Part shown: positions 20,900 to 33,159 of the stretch, piece by piece
How the letters are laid out: every line of letters starts with the position of its first letter
How positions within the stretch are numbered: the first letter of the stretch is position 1
DNA from: Chrysopilus asiliformis
Lineage: Eukaryota; Arthropoda; Insecta; Diptera; Rhagionidae
NCBI GenBank assembly: GCA_964034945.1
Contig: OZ035961.1
Location: 6,244,001-6,308,000 of the forward strand
DNA length: 64,000 nucleotides
Direction: 5' to 3'
Program-made: the position numbers and the translations under genes
The notes under the pieces: model-generated
Databases searched by the model: none
Seen by the model: only the letters and a program-made list of their open reading frames with translations
What the model was told of the DNA's origin: nothing

Positions 20900-22385
20900 G
20901 ATTTTACATAACTCTTTCGTACATTAAAATTCAATCAGTATGATAAATACATGATAACGTATTTTATCATTGATTTTGTTTTAAAATGGCTGCAAAATGG
21001 GTTCTACTGTATCCTTTATTTTGATTAATTCCATATGCATACCATGTACGAATTTTCGTTGGATACAATAATAATATGTATTATGTTGGGTTGGTGTGTT
21101 GGTTCACTTATTTATTAATTCTTTTTTACTGTTACTTTTTGCTCATAATCATGCTGTACAAAAAGATTTCAAAAACGGTTATGCCTTTGTGAACAATTTT
21201 CTAAACAAATGTCCATCTCTGGTGAAAAGGCGAAATGTCCTTATTCACACTGAAATTTATGTCGCATGATAACCAAGTAATTATTCATAAATTTTTTTTA
21301 TATATAATTTGTATGTTTGGCGGTATGTTTGTTCGTTGGACGTAGATCAAAAACATTTTCCCATATTATGAGCATATATAAGAATATGATGACACAAACC
21401 AACAAATAAACAAACATTCGCATAAATACATACATACAAAACATATATAAAAAAAATATATGTACCTATATACATTATAAAAACTTTTCAACGTAGGTAT
21501 TTTGTGTATAACATCAGTTTAACATGTCGTCCTTTTTGTTTCGTTTTCGCACAAAATTCACTTGGATTTGTATAGATTTCAAAATATTATTAAATATATA
21601 AGCAAATGTATAGATCTTTTAGTTATGTGTTTATACATTCTTTATCATGTACATATATGTAGAGATAAGTGGTAAGTTTACCTTTTGTTACAGTTTACAA
21701 AAGCTTCATAAATTTCATCTCTTCTACATTTTCAGGAGCCATCCTTTATAACAACCTGTACTGCACGAGTAATGGACACATAAATCTCCTTTCCAAGTAT
21801 TATAGAAAAGTTGAAAAAATATAAAAATAAACAGACATAAATTATCCTCCTAAACGGAGATTCGTTCACAAAAGAGTTTATTTGTTTATATATATGTATA
21901 TATATTGTACCCAACTTACACCCACCACTCTCTGTATCCACCTATAAACTTACATATTTTTCAGTTACAAAATCTTAAATATAAATCAATTCAATGTTGG
22001 TCCTTACAGCTGAAAAAAAAAATTAAATCAAATCAAATAAAAAAAAAAGAGAGAACGGATCGGTCCTTTCAAACGGTTTGTGAAAACACTCAGTGAGAAA
22101 TCTTCTTAAACTTGTTGGCATTCAAAAGAAACGAAAGGATATTTCAAGGGTTAAAAATAATCGCCATCAACTAGGAATTTATACCCCGAATTGTTGGTTA
22201 CTGAAAAATTCCGTAACAATAAAATTCCTCGGAAAATATCATCATTGACCCGGAAATTTTAAAATGGATTTAGATTTAACAAAAAAAAAGTTTTATATGA
22301 CGCTATATCTAATTTAGTTTGATTATATTTACTTTTGTTAGAAAACATTATAAATTTAACCCCATTCAAGTATAATTAAAGGCTA
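20900..22385. other. No gene recognised; intergenic
   Basis: AT-rich sequence with TATATA-rich stretches around 21420-21480 and 21885-21905. No supported gene. Confidence 0.45.
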
Positions 22386-22658
22386 CACTCAGAAAAATGG
22401 AGGCTAACTCGACGAACTACATACGGCGTAATTGGCCTCGGGCAGGCGCGCGTTCGCCTGCATAAGGGAAAGTAAAACTGTGTTGACCTGTGGTCGGAGA
22501 AATTCTGAAATTAAGCCAGCAGCAGGTGAAGTAGGGCATTGGGTGCTGCACGAGTTGACCTTAGATAGGCATTTTGAGGATGTAATGGAAACCTCTGTAA
22601 GCCAGCTAGCGGTCAGAGTTAACCTGACAAAAAGTTGACCTGGACATTTTTCTGAGTG
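22386..22658. mobile_element. MITE with CACTCAGAAAAATG ends, TA duplication
   Basis: CACTCAGAAAAATG at the left and CATTTTTCTGAGTG at the right are perfect inverted repeats flanked by TA (22384-22385 and 22659-22660). The interior is GC-richer than its surroundings, which creates a 68-codon open frame with no domain. This is a Tc1/mariner-like TA element of 273 bp. Confidence 0.85.
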
Positions 22659-22739
22659 TATATTTAATTTGGAGATTTTATATAAAAAATAACCGAGATC
22701 TTTGTTTTTTTCGACTAACCGTTTTCAAGAAAATTCCAA

Positions 22740-23042
22740 AAAACTGTTTCGTTTGTAATATAGCCCGTTCAAGAATTTCACCTTGCTATTTATGAGAAAC
22801 GCAACTGTAAAAAATTTCAAGTCTCTAGCTTAAGCCTTTTAATGGTCATAATTTTCACGGACAGACGCACAGGTGGAAATCAAAATCTTTTGTTTCACGG
22901 ACAGACGCACAGGCGGAAATCAAAATCTTTTGTCATCCAAAACACTCCAGTGTAGTTGATTTTTGTATTCGACGGTTATTTCGATGCGTTACAAGGGGTG
23001 TAATAAATCTAATATACTCCTATATGATTCTCATATCGAGTA
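22740..23042 (+). mobile_element. Family C fragment with a 40-bp tandem duplication
   Basis: It carries the C-type module (AAAACTGTTTCGTTTGTAAT, GAGAAACGCAACTG) and end segment (CACTCCAGTGTAGTTGATTT). The stretch TTTCACGGACAGACGCACAG...AAATCTTTTG is repeated twice back to back at about 22854-22933. Its right end abuts a Helitron. Confidence 0.6.
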
Positions 23043-23480
23043 CTAGCTTGCATACCCGTCGTTGCCGGGTTAAGTTTTTTCAATTTTGTTTTTTTTTTGA
23101 TGGTCTATGTTGGAGCTAAATTTTAGGCCAATCGGTTCAGTAGTTTCCCCACGAAAGGGTAACATAGAGGAAGAGCTAAATTTCGAGATCACTTTACCCC
23201 CTCCCCTTACTCCCCCACCTCTCGGGCTACTTTTTAATGGGTTTATGTTGGGGCTGGACCCCCGACGAACATCTAAACATAGCGCAAAAACTAAGTTTCG
23301 AAATAACTTTACCCCCTCCCCTTACTCCCCCACCCCTCACGCTACTTTTCCGTATGCCTATGTTGGAACCAGAACTACCACAGACAGTCATGCCAAATTT
23401 CAAGTCAATCGGTTCAGCCGTTTTTGCGTGAAAGAGGAACAGACAGATAGACACCAACTCATTTTTATATATTAGTATGA
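23043..23480 (-). mobile_element. Complete non-autonomous Helitron (438 bp)
   Basis: On the minus strand it starts TCATACTAATATATAAAAAT and ends CCCGGCAACGACGGGTATGC then AAGCTAG, inserted between A and T as Helitrons do. The 3' hairpin CCCG/CGGG lies about 10 bp before CTAG. The core (CGGCTGAACCGATTGACTTG) is shared with the copies at 54435 and 1501. There is no Rep/helicase gene. Confidence 0.88.
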
Positions 23481-25466
23481 TAAAAATCGATCTAAAAAAA
23501 AGGATTTTGTGAACCGAGCTTAATTTTCACAATAAGATGGTTTTAAAAACATGTGAATGTGTGGGAAAAAATTTCCGTGTTTTTAAAACTTGTGCAATAA
23601 AGTGGCTATTGGAAAAATGTGGTTGGCAAGAATTCGGGAACTGCTGTACGCGATCTTAAGATAAAATAATATTGACATAAAGACAAAACAAATGAATTGG
23701 AAATTTCAACGCATTTTACCAAAACAAAAACATAAATAAATATTCAAACATAAAAAGTAATTAGGATTTTCCAGCAACTCAACGAAAAGAACAAAAACTT
23801 CAACTTGACAACAAAAGCTTCACTTTTATTACGTTGATTTTTTCAACCATGAAATGAATTTTAACCGGTATTTTATACCGAAATCCATCAAAAACAACCC
23901 TACTTCTACCGTACAGGAATCACTTTTTTTTCCATCTTGGCTTTTTCGTTTTTCCTTTTATTATTTCCATTTCTCATTCTTTAAAATCATTTCCTTCGGC
24001 ATAGAAAATTCTTATTCGAATCCTTTCAAGGATTACTTTTCCATATAATACAACCTTTAGGCATTGTCTTTATTTAACGAACCGATTTTCATTTAATAAT
24101 AAGTTATTGTTGCTATCATATAATTTTTTAACAGAAAAAAAGACAGAGATCTTCCTTTCGTCAATTTCATGCAGACAACAAAATTGTTGACTCGACCAAA
24201 TAATATCTCTAAAAAGACTCAACTTTATACAAATGACTGGATATTTGTATATACGATCATTTATGTAGTTCTCTATGGATAAAAAAAAATAATAATATAA
24301 GTACACCTACATAATATATAAAACCTTCTTCTCTGTCAACCTTTTTGAATGACTTTACCGCGAATGGATGAAACGAATGAATAGAAAAAATCCATCCTTG
24401 ACAAATTTATGACTTTTCATGTGTACCTAAAAATGAACGTCTCTTTTAAAGTATGCAAATACACTTTTTGGCGTTCCATCTTCTCATCAATGTTATAAGA
24501 ACTCAACGAAATTCAGTTAATTTATTTTTAAGGTCAAGGACGAAAGCGATGTGAGCAGGTAAGATCCAAAATAATGAAAAGAATAATCATAGGGTTGATT
24601 TTTAAAGGAAAGCCGAATAGGTATTTCCCGTAGGAAATATGGGGTATGTTGATGGAGTACTAGAAAGGATTTTCTATACGAACCCGGTTAGCTAACAAAA
24701 GGGTCACATTCGTTGTACAAAAAAAAATAAATTAAGGTAGTTTTTGGCCCTCAATCGCTCGTATTCGATTCCTCCCCTTTCAATCCTTATGGGAATGAAC
24801 AACGTCCTTTGAGTACTTAGATGTTTGGTCCTTATAACGGTCTACATTCCATTTCGTTACGACGATTTGGTTTTCGATTTCGGGTTTCTCTTGAACTCAA
24901 AAATAAAATGTCCCAAAACTCGGCCAGAATTCGATTCACCATATATTTCTGGCTGTAAGATCTTTTTTTTTTACCTACATATATACTCGTAGCTTGAATC
25001 CTTTTTTTCCGATTTTTCTTGAAATTGGCGTCCTTCAGAAACCTCTCAATATTAAATTTTCTTCGCCACTCGAAAGTGATACTTACCCTTTCAATTTATT
25101 TTCTGTTTTCTTTTATGATTGAATTTCTTTTTCGTATTGAATTTATAAAAAAAATATCACTACACGTCTACCGTCTACGACGTATGTACGTTCATTTCTC
25201 CCCATCTCGAACTTGAAATCATCTATAAATGTGAATGTGCATCGAATTTCACTTCCTTTACAACCAAGTTTATTTAACTATATGAAATTTAATGTAAGAT
25301 TATATTGTGGCTAGATAGAGATTTTGAGCGTTCCCCAACTGAAACTGAGGTTTAGCACTCGTGATGTTTCGATTCTAAAAATCGATTCTTTCAATAACAA
25401 TTTGAATGTTAATATTTGGATGTGGAGCAGCCATGCAATCCTTTAAGATTAACAGCTACAAATAAT
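23481..25466. other. No gene recognised; intergenic
   Basis: AT-rich. Short open frames (for example 23854-24048 and 25019-25216) lack domains and splice support. Confidence 0.45.
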
Positions 25467-25650
25467 TCCGTTTCCGCATTACGCGATTTCTAAAAACAAC
25501 CAAACAAATTTAAACATTTTGCCTCCTACAAAAGATTTATATTTGCGCAACCAACCAGATCAAAGGAAAAAAGCAAAAGTTTGTAAAAAAAAGAAAGAAA
25601 AACGTCTAAATTTGTTTGGTTGCGTTAAAAAACATTAAATGCGGTAACTT
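25467..25650. mobile_element. Fold-back element
   Basis: CAACCAAACAAATTTAAAC at about 25499 and its inverse near 25600-25620 pair; outside them CCGCATTA and TTAATGCGG also pair, giving arms of about 45 bp with small gaps. No coding sequence. Confidence 0.6.
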
Positions 25651-26159
25651 AACCATAGTTCTAAGAGCACTCCAAATATTAGTTGTATTTTTTTAATGTT
25701 CTAGAACACTAAACATTAAAAAAACGATCCAGAGTAAGTGGGAAATTTCATCGAGTTCGAATCGCAACTAACTTCACGTTGGTTACATCAGTAGGCCGTT
25801 ACCGCAATATTTTCTTGATATAATCACGATTCGCTATCACCCATGATTAAAACTATTTCGCTGTCGAACAGAACCAACAAACCACCAACACAAAATCCTC
25901 AATTGAGAAAAAAATGTCAGATTTATTATGTTGAAGTTAGCAGCATTTCATTACCGTACATTACCGTATAAAATTTCCCTTTGTTCCAAACGCTGTCCGA
26001 GATGAAAAGGTGGTGCAGGATTTTGTATGGAAAGCTTGTTCTGAACTGCTTCAGAACATTAAAAAATCGCAACTATTACATCATTTTATTTTTTTAAAAA
26101 ACAAGTATTATAAATCAGAACTCCAATTTAAGACAGTAATTCAAGCGATCTAGGCTTAT
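25651..26159. other. No gene recognised; intergenic
   Basis: Nothing recognisable; one GAGTTCGAATCGC word near 25757 resembles a B box, but no A box precedes it. Confidence 0.4.
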
Positions 26160-26300
26160 ATATCTGGCAAAAAGCAAAACATCTTTAGTCGACTTTCAGG
26201 CGAAGCCAAAGTGTCCTGTGAAGCCAAAGTACCCCCAGGCAGTTCAATTTGGCTTCGCCTAAAATCAGCTTAAGACGTTTTGTCCTTTTGCCATAGATAT
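26160..26300. mobile_element. Fold-back element (GGCAAAAGG...GGCGAAGCC arms)
   Basis: The left arm ATATCTGGCAAAAAGCAAAA...AGGCGAAGCCAAA matches the inverse of the right arm over about 50 bp with several mismatches. The spacer is about 30 bp and repeats GTGAAGCCAAAGT. Confidence 0.7.
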
Positions 26301-29083
26301 GTTTTTTTTTTCAAACCTATTCAAATCTATTTATAATTAAGAAATTTATAATTCTACCTTTGTCGTATTTTTATCATTACGGCAAATCCTTAATCGGAGT
26401 GATATTTGCACAAAAATGAGTTAGGAAAATCAGCTCATCTAGGGTTTCTGATTTATCAAGGTGTGTGATTGGAGAAGTTTATTGGCAGTATTGGTATGGT
26501 GACTTACTATTCTTAGTGCGAACGTACACGCTTCTTCTCGTCGCGGCGACTGTTAGTCCTCAAAATGCCTTTCCGACGTACACGTTTCTTCACTTTTTAG
26601 TAGGAAAAACTTGTGTACAACAAGCGATCGCTCATGTGTGTATGGCTCTCATATATGTGTTGTATTTCCAGCTCATTTCCTAACTAGCTAGCACCGAGAC
26701 AACATCAATTGCCAAAATAGAAAGTGCCAACAATCGAAGAATAAGGACTGGTAATTTGTTATTTACCAACCTACCTGAAAAATAAAACTACCTGCAATTG
26801 GGATTTCATTATTTGCATTCAATTTTTGTTTATTTGGGATATGTTTACGAGTCGGTGGCTAAGCACCGACTGACTCAATGAAATTACGCACACATGCATG
26901 CTGACGTGCTACACGAGCGACTTCGTTTGTGTGCGTAAAAGAAGACGTGAAGAACACTTTTCGAGTGGCAACTTTTCCCCTCTTGCCGCACTCGTTTCTT
27001 TCCTACAATTTGGTGAGGCTGAGGCATGCTGATGGCCGAAAGTTGCTCCGTGTACGTCCTCGCTTAAAGAACAAAATAATTTAATACTTGAATTTTAACT
27101 AATTTGGTGAAGAGAAAAACCATAAATTACTTTATAAGAAAAACAAAAAAAAAATCTTTTGAGCTGAAAACACTATTGTTTTCATTTTTTCAAAAAAAAT
27201 CACCCAAAAGTGCAGCCTAAGTTGTCTTTATGGTAGTACCGGGCCCTTGGCCACATATATTTTATTCTTTACAACTTGCAATAAACAAAAGAACTTTTAA
27301 AGTACAGACCAAAAAATAAATAAAATTCATAACAGTCTTTATTTTAAAAATACTCGCTGACTACGCAAAAACTGTAAGCGGTTTACAAAACTAATGCGAT
27401 AGTTTTGTCTGCATATGGAAAAATATATCCTGCCAACATTACACATTCATTGGCAAAAGTCATATAAAAAAAATATTTGCTGAACATATCAGATTATTTT
27501 CTCCCTTATTTCTTTTAGTTTATTTTTTGAATCTTCTTAAACTCTAAAATTGAAAATGAACTTCAGTGTATTCGAGTATTATAAGACGATATGAAAATAT
27601 TTTCTACATACTATCTATAAGTACGTCATTGAAATATATCTATCCATCTACTTGTATATTGACAAAAGGCAAATATAATGCATTGATGTGTGCCTGTATC
27701 TATATCTATCGTGTTAAGTATATGAAATGATAGGGAAAAAGATAAATAAATAAATAGAGCTGAAAGAGATCGTTCTTGAAGTTATAATGCAAAATAAAGC
27801 AACGAAACTAAAAGATGAAAGGGTAAATTGGGGCCATGAAGGGGAAAAGAATGATAGTCACCATCAAATATGAAAATTTCAACTGAACAAAACAGAACAG
27901 AACTGAACAGTGAAGCATCAATGTTACACATTCGACAATGTTACTCGAGTATTAGAAATGGTTGGTAAAAATGCAAAAGCTTAAAACCATTTCAAAAGAT
28001 ACAAATACTTTGACAAGTTAAAGATTTCTTTGTATATTTATGTAAAGGATATCAATAAGTTCTGCTCGAGACGTTAACTTTCCTTATCAAATTTCACCGG
28101 GAAGATGTCTTCAAGAATAAGTGAATACCGCAAAACGGATAGAGTGGGAAATTTACGTTCCCTGAGGGTGGTTTACACCCCATCCTTCAACGTATTTTTC
28201 GAAATGATATCTTAACGGGACTACTATATATAAATACATATGGTAGACACAGAAGGGAATAAGAATCATACAAAGTTATATAGAGGAACGGAATCAGCAA
28301 GATTTGAGAAATTTTGGTGAGATGAAAACTGGCATGAATACCGGCAACATGATATGTAAATTGAGGAAAATGCGATACTATTTCGATATTTGCCGCAGGC
28401 CACTTGAAGAAGCATCTTAAAAACGTTAACCATAAATTTGCAACAATTCCCTACGAAAATAAAAGAAAAAAAGCCGAAGAAGCACAAGGAATAAATATCT
28501 ATTTCACCAACTATTTTTGAATAGAAATATCACTGTCAACGACTATTTTAGATTTTTTGCACACTTTTCCTATATGCATAATACAATCTGATGGCAGGGA
28601 ATTTAGAAACAGAATAGAAGTTATAATAAAATGAAATTTTCTGGAAGAAATATAAAACTTTCAATCGATAGAAACGAGTTTCATTAAAATCCTTCCGTAT
28701 TTAGAATAATTGCTCATGGATAATTCATTTCGAGTAAACTGATATGAATGAATTTGTAGTAGATTTAATACATTAAAAGTTTATTTTTGTAAATACCGAG
28801 TTTAAATTTAATGGAAAATTAATAAAAACTTTCACGTCCTGGATTAGCCAAAGAAACTAAACTTTTCATAGAAATGTTAGGTCAGCAAAACGAATTTAAC
28901 TTTCATAGATATTTAAACTAGATTAGTAGAAAAGCGCATTAAAATCGGTGAAATGATTTTCGAACCAAGTCATGGCATACAGACATTGAATTCTATATCA
29001 ATTCAAACCTCAATAACGTAGACCGGTATCAACACAGGGAGGTCATAGCATTGAGGGGTATACACTACTGAGGGAAGACCCTT
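26301..29083. other. No gene recognised; family D cousin near 26.9 kb
   Basis: Bases 26950-27063 contain GAGTGGCAACTTTTCCCCTC and CCGAAAGTTGCTCCGTGTAC, diverged forms of the right half of family D. A perfect short hairpin AGTCGGTG...CACCGACT lies at 26860-26882. The rest is AT-rich with no supported gene. Confidence 0.45.
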
Positions 29084-29181
29084 CCCACATAGCACAAAAG
29101 GTCGGTAAGTGGTCGTTGCCACCATAGAGTCACATAATTAACGTCGCTACGCCCACTTTACGACCTTTTGTGCTTCTTGGG
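29084..29181. mobile_element. 98-bp fold-back element
   Basis: CCCACATAGCACAAAAGGTC at the left and GACCTTTTGTGCTTCTTGGG at the right are inverted repeats; the pairing continues inward with small gaps (AAGTGG with CCACTTT). Confidence 0.75.
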
Positions 29182-29265
29182 TTAGTTATGGGACCCTTAG
29201 TTTTCGAGTAATTTCCAAAAAACGTTTTTTCCATGACGGAACTCCTTTAAAATCGAATTACTGCC

Positions 29266-29990
29266 TAAATAAAAATATCAGTTGGAATCAACACAAAACT
29301 TTCCTCTGCAATATTTAGTTTTTGAAAAAATATGTAAAAAATTATATTTTTTCAAATATCTTGAGAACCGATAAAAATTGTTAAAGGAAAAAAAAACCAA
29401 GAAATTTTATTTCATAATGGTGGATAGTTTCCGAGAAATTTTCAAAAAACTTGACATATGTTGAGAGCCGTTACAGCCGGTTTCACAGTGCGAGCTTAAG
29501 CTTCGAATTTGGTTTAAACTTTCGCTTAACTGTTTTTACTGTTTCACAGTGCTGGTTTAGTCCTTAAACTGAGTTTAAGTTTCCGTTTATTTAAGCCACC
29601 AAACTTGAGCGCTTAAGCTAAAGCTTTAGCATGCGAAATGGGTAAGAGTTCAGTTTAGCGACAATGACGCTAGAGATTTTTCGTGTATAGGGGGTAGATA
29701 GAAGCATCCCCTATCCAAAATGGGTGTTTTTAGCAGTCGCTCGCCCCCCTTGCCCCCTCCAGGGGTCCTCAAACTTTGTATGAAACTTTTTTCCGGGGGG
29801 TGGTACGGGGGTGTGTTATACCTCAAATGAAAGGTAATTAAGCTCCCACTGTGAAACCGGGCATTAGAGATACAAATAAAGCGTTAAATCAAAAAATGTG
29901 GAAAATTTTATTTCCTATAAATTTGGATATATTCATTTTTTCATAATAGTGCATAGTTTTCGAGAGATTTTCAAAAAACTGAATTGAGAC
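29266..29990 (+). mobile_element. Family J repeat, copy J3 (interrupted)
   Basis: It shares AACACAAAACTTTCCTCTGC, ATCTTGAGAACCG and GTGCATAGTTTTCGAGAGAT with J1. A 390-bp TIR element is inserted at 29474. Borders are approximate. Confidence 0.6.
29474..29863. mobile_element. Harbinger-like element with TTA target duplication
   Basis: Inverted ends CCGGTTTCACAGTG...GAGCTTAA are flanked by TTA on both sides (29471-29473 and 29864-29866), and removing the element restores a continuous family J module (GCCGTTA then GAGATAC). The left half repeats TTTCACAGTGC internally. The 390 bp have no coding capacity. Confidence 0.8.
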
Positions 29991-30059
29991 TATAACTGAA
30001 ATATTCAATTTAATTACAAAATTAACTTTAATACTGAGTTGTTAAATTTATTATAAAAC

Positions 30060-30408
30060 CATAACAAAAGCTATAATGCCATTCTGGCAATTATTGAAAA
30101 CCCGTATGGTGTTATGGCATTGTTCGAAGTTTAAGTGAACGGCGGGACGGACGGATGGACGAACAGACGGACAGACGGACAGACGGACGGACAGACGGAC
30201 GGACAGACGGACGGACAGATGGGCGGACAGACGGACGGACAGGCGGACGGACAGATGGACGGACAGACGGACGGACATGCAAAATATTTTTTTTTATAAT
30301 TCTAAACACACTGGTGTAATTCATTTTTGTGTGCGATTATGGAATCTTGGCGTTACAAACGCTAGGGCAAATTTTATATACCCTTTGGTTTCACCATACG
30401 GGTATAAA
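30060..30408 (-). mobile_element. Family A element, copy A2 (internally shortened)
   Basis: In minus orientation, it has the hairpin end (CATAACAAAAGCTATAATGC, then CCCGTATGGTG) and the opposite end (TTTCACCATACGGGTATAA) but lacks much of the usual body. A long ACGG/ACAG array lies at about 30140-30277. Confidence 0.8.
30140..30277. repeat. ACGG/ACAG tetranucleotide array in A2
   Basis: About 138 bp of near-perfect tetranucleotide repeat with rare GGGC/GATG variants; among the longest arrays in the window. Confidence 0.9.
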
Positions 30409-30528
30409 TATCCGATTTTGAGTTTTATTTGGCTGTTTGTTTGTTGGTTTGTCTGTCAGGGCAAATCTTTTAATTGTAACGGAAGGTCCTATAAGAATAA
30501 CGTGAGGGTTTTTGGGGTCGCTGATCGG

Positions 30529-30600
30529 ATTGCATTTAACTATTTTAGTGACAGTCCCGATTCTCCATAGTTAGATTTACTATTTTTTGCTGTGTGTGTG
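30529..30600. mobile_element. Family L MITE fragment
   Basis: AACTATTTTAGTGACAGTCC...GATTCTCCATAGTTAGATTT...TTTTTTGCTGTGTGTGTG matches one end of L1/L2; the other end is missing. Confidence 0.5.
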
Positions 30601-30784
30601 TAGTAGATTTTTGGCGATAACTGTTTGATGTACAGCATATTTTGATCGTTGAAATTTTTTAATTACAGTCATGTCATATTTAAGAAACCTAGATATGAGA
30701 CGTTTCGATATACAACGCTAAATTTCCAAGAAAAAAATGTTTTTCCCTTCTAAATAGTACCAGACTTTGCAGCTCTGCCATTTA

Positions 30785-30927
30785 AGCCGGCCATACATTA
30801 TGAGGCGGAGGCAAAATCAATAGGGTTTTGATTTTTGTCGAACCTAAAATTTGGTACTACAACCGGCCCATACACGATCCAACATTGCCTACAACCGAAC
30901 CAAGTTGTCATAATGTATGGCCGGCTT
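30785..30927. mobile_element. Fold-back MITE, TA duplication
   Basis: AAGCCGGCCATACATTATG and CATAATGTATGGCCGGCTT are perfect inverted ends flanked by TA (30783-30784 and 30928-30929). It is 143 bp and non-coding. Confidence 0.85.
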
Positions 30928-31286
30928 TACACAATGTACGTAAATAAAAAATTATCGAATAAAATACAAGACCTCGATGCAGTGGCGTAGCGAGGGTTCA
31001 TGGCGCCCGGGGCGGAAGTTAAATTTGCCGCCCTAAAATGATTTTTCTATTACTGACGTTTCCACCGAAAAATCCATATTTTGAAAATGACGCATACTTC
31101 GATTGGCGTGTCGTTTACAAGTAAATTCCCGTGTTTTTGTTGATAGGCAAATGTCGACCAATAATTCGTCTCTGGTTGAAAACGACACGATAATCATAAA
31201 GAGGATGTGAATACCAATTAGCGCCACATTTTTAAAATATCAATTGTGTCACTCTTTTTATACCCGTATGGTAAAACCAATGGGTA

Positions 31287-31965
31287 GAGTAAGTTCGGGT
31301 AATGTGGTACACCATCATTTCTCGGATATGAGATGTCCCATCGCAAAATCAAACATACAAAACTGTTATTTGTGAAATTCGGTAACCATTGTTGGTGTTG
31401 ACAAGTCCTTATTTTATCAGGTTATACCGGAATTTTCTGAAAAACGTTTTTGAGCAAAATCAAAATTTTATTGTCTCCACATTCAAGTGAATCTCGAAAG
31501 CCAACTTTAAGTTGTTTTTTTAACTGTGAATCAGTGAACGATTATTTAGACAACACATTTGGTTCTTGAAAGAAACATTTTTGGATTGCGGGAATTTGAC
31601 TAAGAAATCATTTTTTTTTTTGGATTGTCATGGTGAAAACGACTAATGTGGCATACTATTTCTTTCATACAAATATTTAACATTTGAATGGATGAAACAG
31701 TATTCCACATTACCCGCCTTAAATATTTGTATGGAAGAAACAGTATACCACATTACCCGCCAATTTTTCGAAGGATGACTTTTTCAGTTAGTGTACTTTT
31801 TTGATCATATTTTTGTTTTTATGTTTATGATTGGTAATATTGCTGTGGAATTTTATAGGCAAGCCTCTTGAGGTATTGTAAACAAAATTCTAACATAATT
31901 GCTTTAAAAACTAGTGATTTATTATGAAAATAAAAGAAGGTGTAGCACAATACCCGAACTTACTC
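31287..31965. mobile_element. TIR element (GAGTAAGTTCGGGTA ends) nested in A3
   Basis: GAGTAAGTTCGGGTAATGTG at the left and the inverse of GAGTAAGTTCGGGTATTGTG at the right, flanked by TA (31285-31286 and 31966-31967). Copy A1 keeps the undisturbed site (GGGTATATTAACTTTGCC near 3488). The interior repeats ACATTACCCGCC and the phrase ATTTGTATGGAAGAAACAGT. No transposase found in 679 bp. Confidence 0.85.
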
Positions 31966-32489
31966 TATACTAACTTTGCCTTACCGTTTGTAACACCAAG
32001 ATCCCGTCATCATACACACCAGTGTGTTTATAATGATCAAAAAAGTCGATTTCTGGATATCCGTCCGTCCGTCCGTCTGTCTGTCTGTCTGTCCGTCCGT
32101 TCGCCCGTCCGTCCGTCTGTCCATCCGTCTGTCCGTCCGTCAGTCCGTCTGTCTGTCCGTAATTTTGCACAAAGCCGTTTTTCCTAAAATGCGAGGTTAA
32201 GTTCGTTAATGTGCAAAAACGGACTCGCCATATGAACTAAACGTTTTTTACGAATTTCTCAAAAACGGTGCATCTTATCAAAAAAGTCCAAGAACAAAAG
32301 TTGTTTAGGACACGTTTTTACATAAAGCTTCCATATATCAAAATCCAATTGGAAGAACTTTTAAAAAAATCTTATGGGAAAATTTGACTTCAAATTGGAA
32401 TTTTGATACCACCCTTCGCCGTTCAATTAAACTTGAAAAAATGTCATATCACCATACGGGTCTCCAATAATTGCCAGATTGGCAATTAA

Positions 32490-32723
32490 CACGTTGACGG
32501 ACAGTAGAAACAAGTGAAATTCGAACAAGTGAAATTCGACAGTAGAAACAAGTGAAATTCGAAAATTGACACTAGGCTTCTACTTGTACGCTGGTAAATG
32601 CACATTTGTGCTGCTACAGCCGCAGTGTCTAAAAACGACCGTTTCGTATTGGACGGCTATTGCCGTCATGTCACATAGTGAACTTGAACTTGACGGCTAT
32701 AGCCGCAACTGTCCGTCAACGTG
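32490..32723. mobile_element. TTAA-flanked MITE nested in A3
   Basis: CACGTTGACGGACAGT and ACTGTCCGTCAACGTG are inverted ends, with TTAA on both sides (32486-32489 and 32724-32727). The interior repeats ACAAGTGAAATTCG three times. TTAA flanks are the signature of piggyBac elements, though a TA-duplicating element inserted in TTAA would look the same. Confidence 0.8.
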
Positions 32724-32883
32724 TTAAAGCTTTTTTATGTTTCAAGGTGAAGACTGGTTTAAACCAAACGTTACTCAAAAACTGATTGACCAAGTTTACA
32801 TTTATTTAAGACTTGGGGGTATTTATACCAACTACAAGAGTTATATTAAAAATTGTAAGCAATAATTTCAATTTTTTTTTAAA

Positions 32884-33159
32884 GAAAAAAATGTTTGTCA
32901 CATGTTTCTACAAAAACACTGTTCTGGCTTTTTGGACTGAAAATTCTGTTATTATGCTGTCGAAATCGATTTATTTGGTTAATTCTTCCTCAATTGACAA
33001 AAGAGCCAAGTTGCTTAATCTTAACGTGCTCATAGTCGATGTCAAATCATTTTTTATAAGCTTTAGCTTCGAAAAACTCCTTTCGCAACTTGCTACGCTT
33101 ATTCCTATTGTTAGAAAGATTCGAAGCATTGTCGCTATATAGCGTAAACTTTCCTATAT
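32884..33159 (-). pseudogene. hAT transposase C-terminal dimerisation domain remnant
   Basis: Reading the minus strand from 33159, the frame gives a segment with LRIFLTIGISVASCERSFSK, then LKLIKN, LTSTMS and LRLSNLALLSIEEELTK, the hallmark of the hAT C-terminal dimerisation region (family consensus close to SCERSFSKLKLIKN...LSIE). It is followed by an in-frame TAA (about 32973) and then IDFDSIITEF and QKARTVFV in the same frame, which also fit the family tail. The zinc finger and DDE core are absent, because only about 160 bp separate this fragment from the element end. Dead copy, no function expected. Confidence 0.85.

Larger units (their letters stand above)
31257..32745 (+). mobile_element. 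Family A element, copy A3 (split by two insertions)
   Basis: Start TTATACCCGTATGGTAAAAC; the body resumes at 31966 (TAACTTTGCCTTACCGTTTG), carries a GTCY array at about 32061-32159, the TTCTCAAAAACGGTGCATCT module and the CACCATACGGGT terminus (32451-32462). The terminal hairpin is cut by a TTAA-flanked MITE and resumes as AGCTTTTTTATG. Confidence 0.8.

Noticed and set aside
22432..22638. 68-codon open frame with Arg/Ala-rich start
   Set aside because: It lies wholly inside the TA-flanked MITE 22386-22658 and has no domain.
25745..25775. Possible tRNA or SINE B box (GAGTTCGAATCGC)
   Set aside because: No A box and no cloverleaf can be drawn from the upstream sequence.
30051..30324. Open frames rich in SVRLSV or QTDG/RTDG repeats at 3.6, 30.1, 32.1, 34.7, 46.2 and 53.7 kb
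   Set aside because: These are translations of the (GTCY)n arrays of family A elements, not proteins.
31033..31227. 64-codon minus-strand frame near the left end of the hAT element, considered as transposase N-terminus
   Set aside because: It is at the wrong end relative to the minus-strand C-terminal remnant and shows no zinc-finger cysteine pattern.
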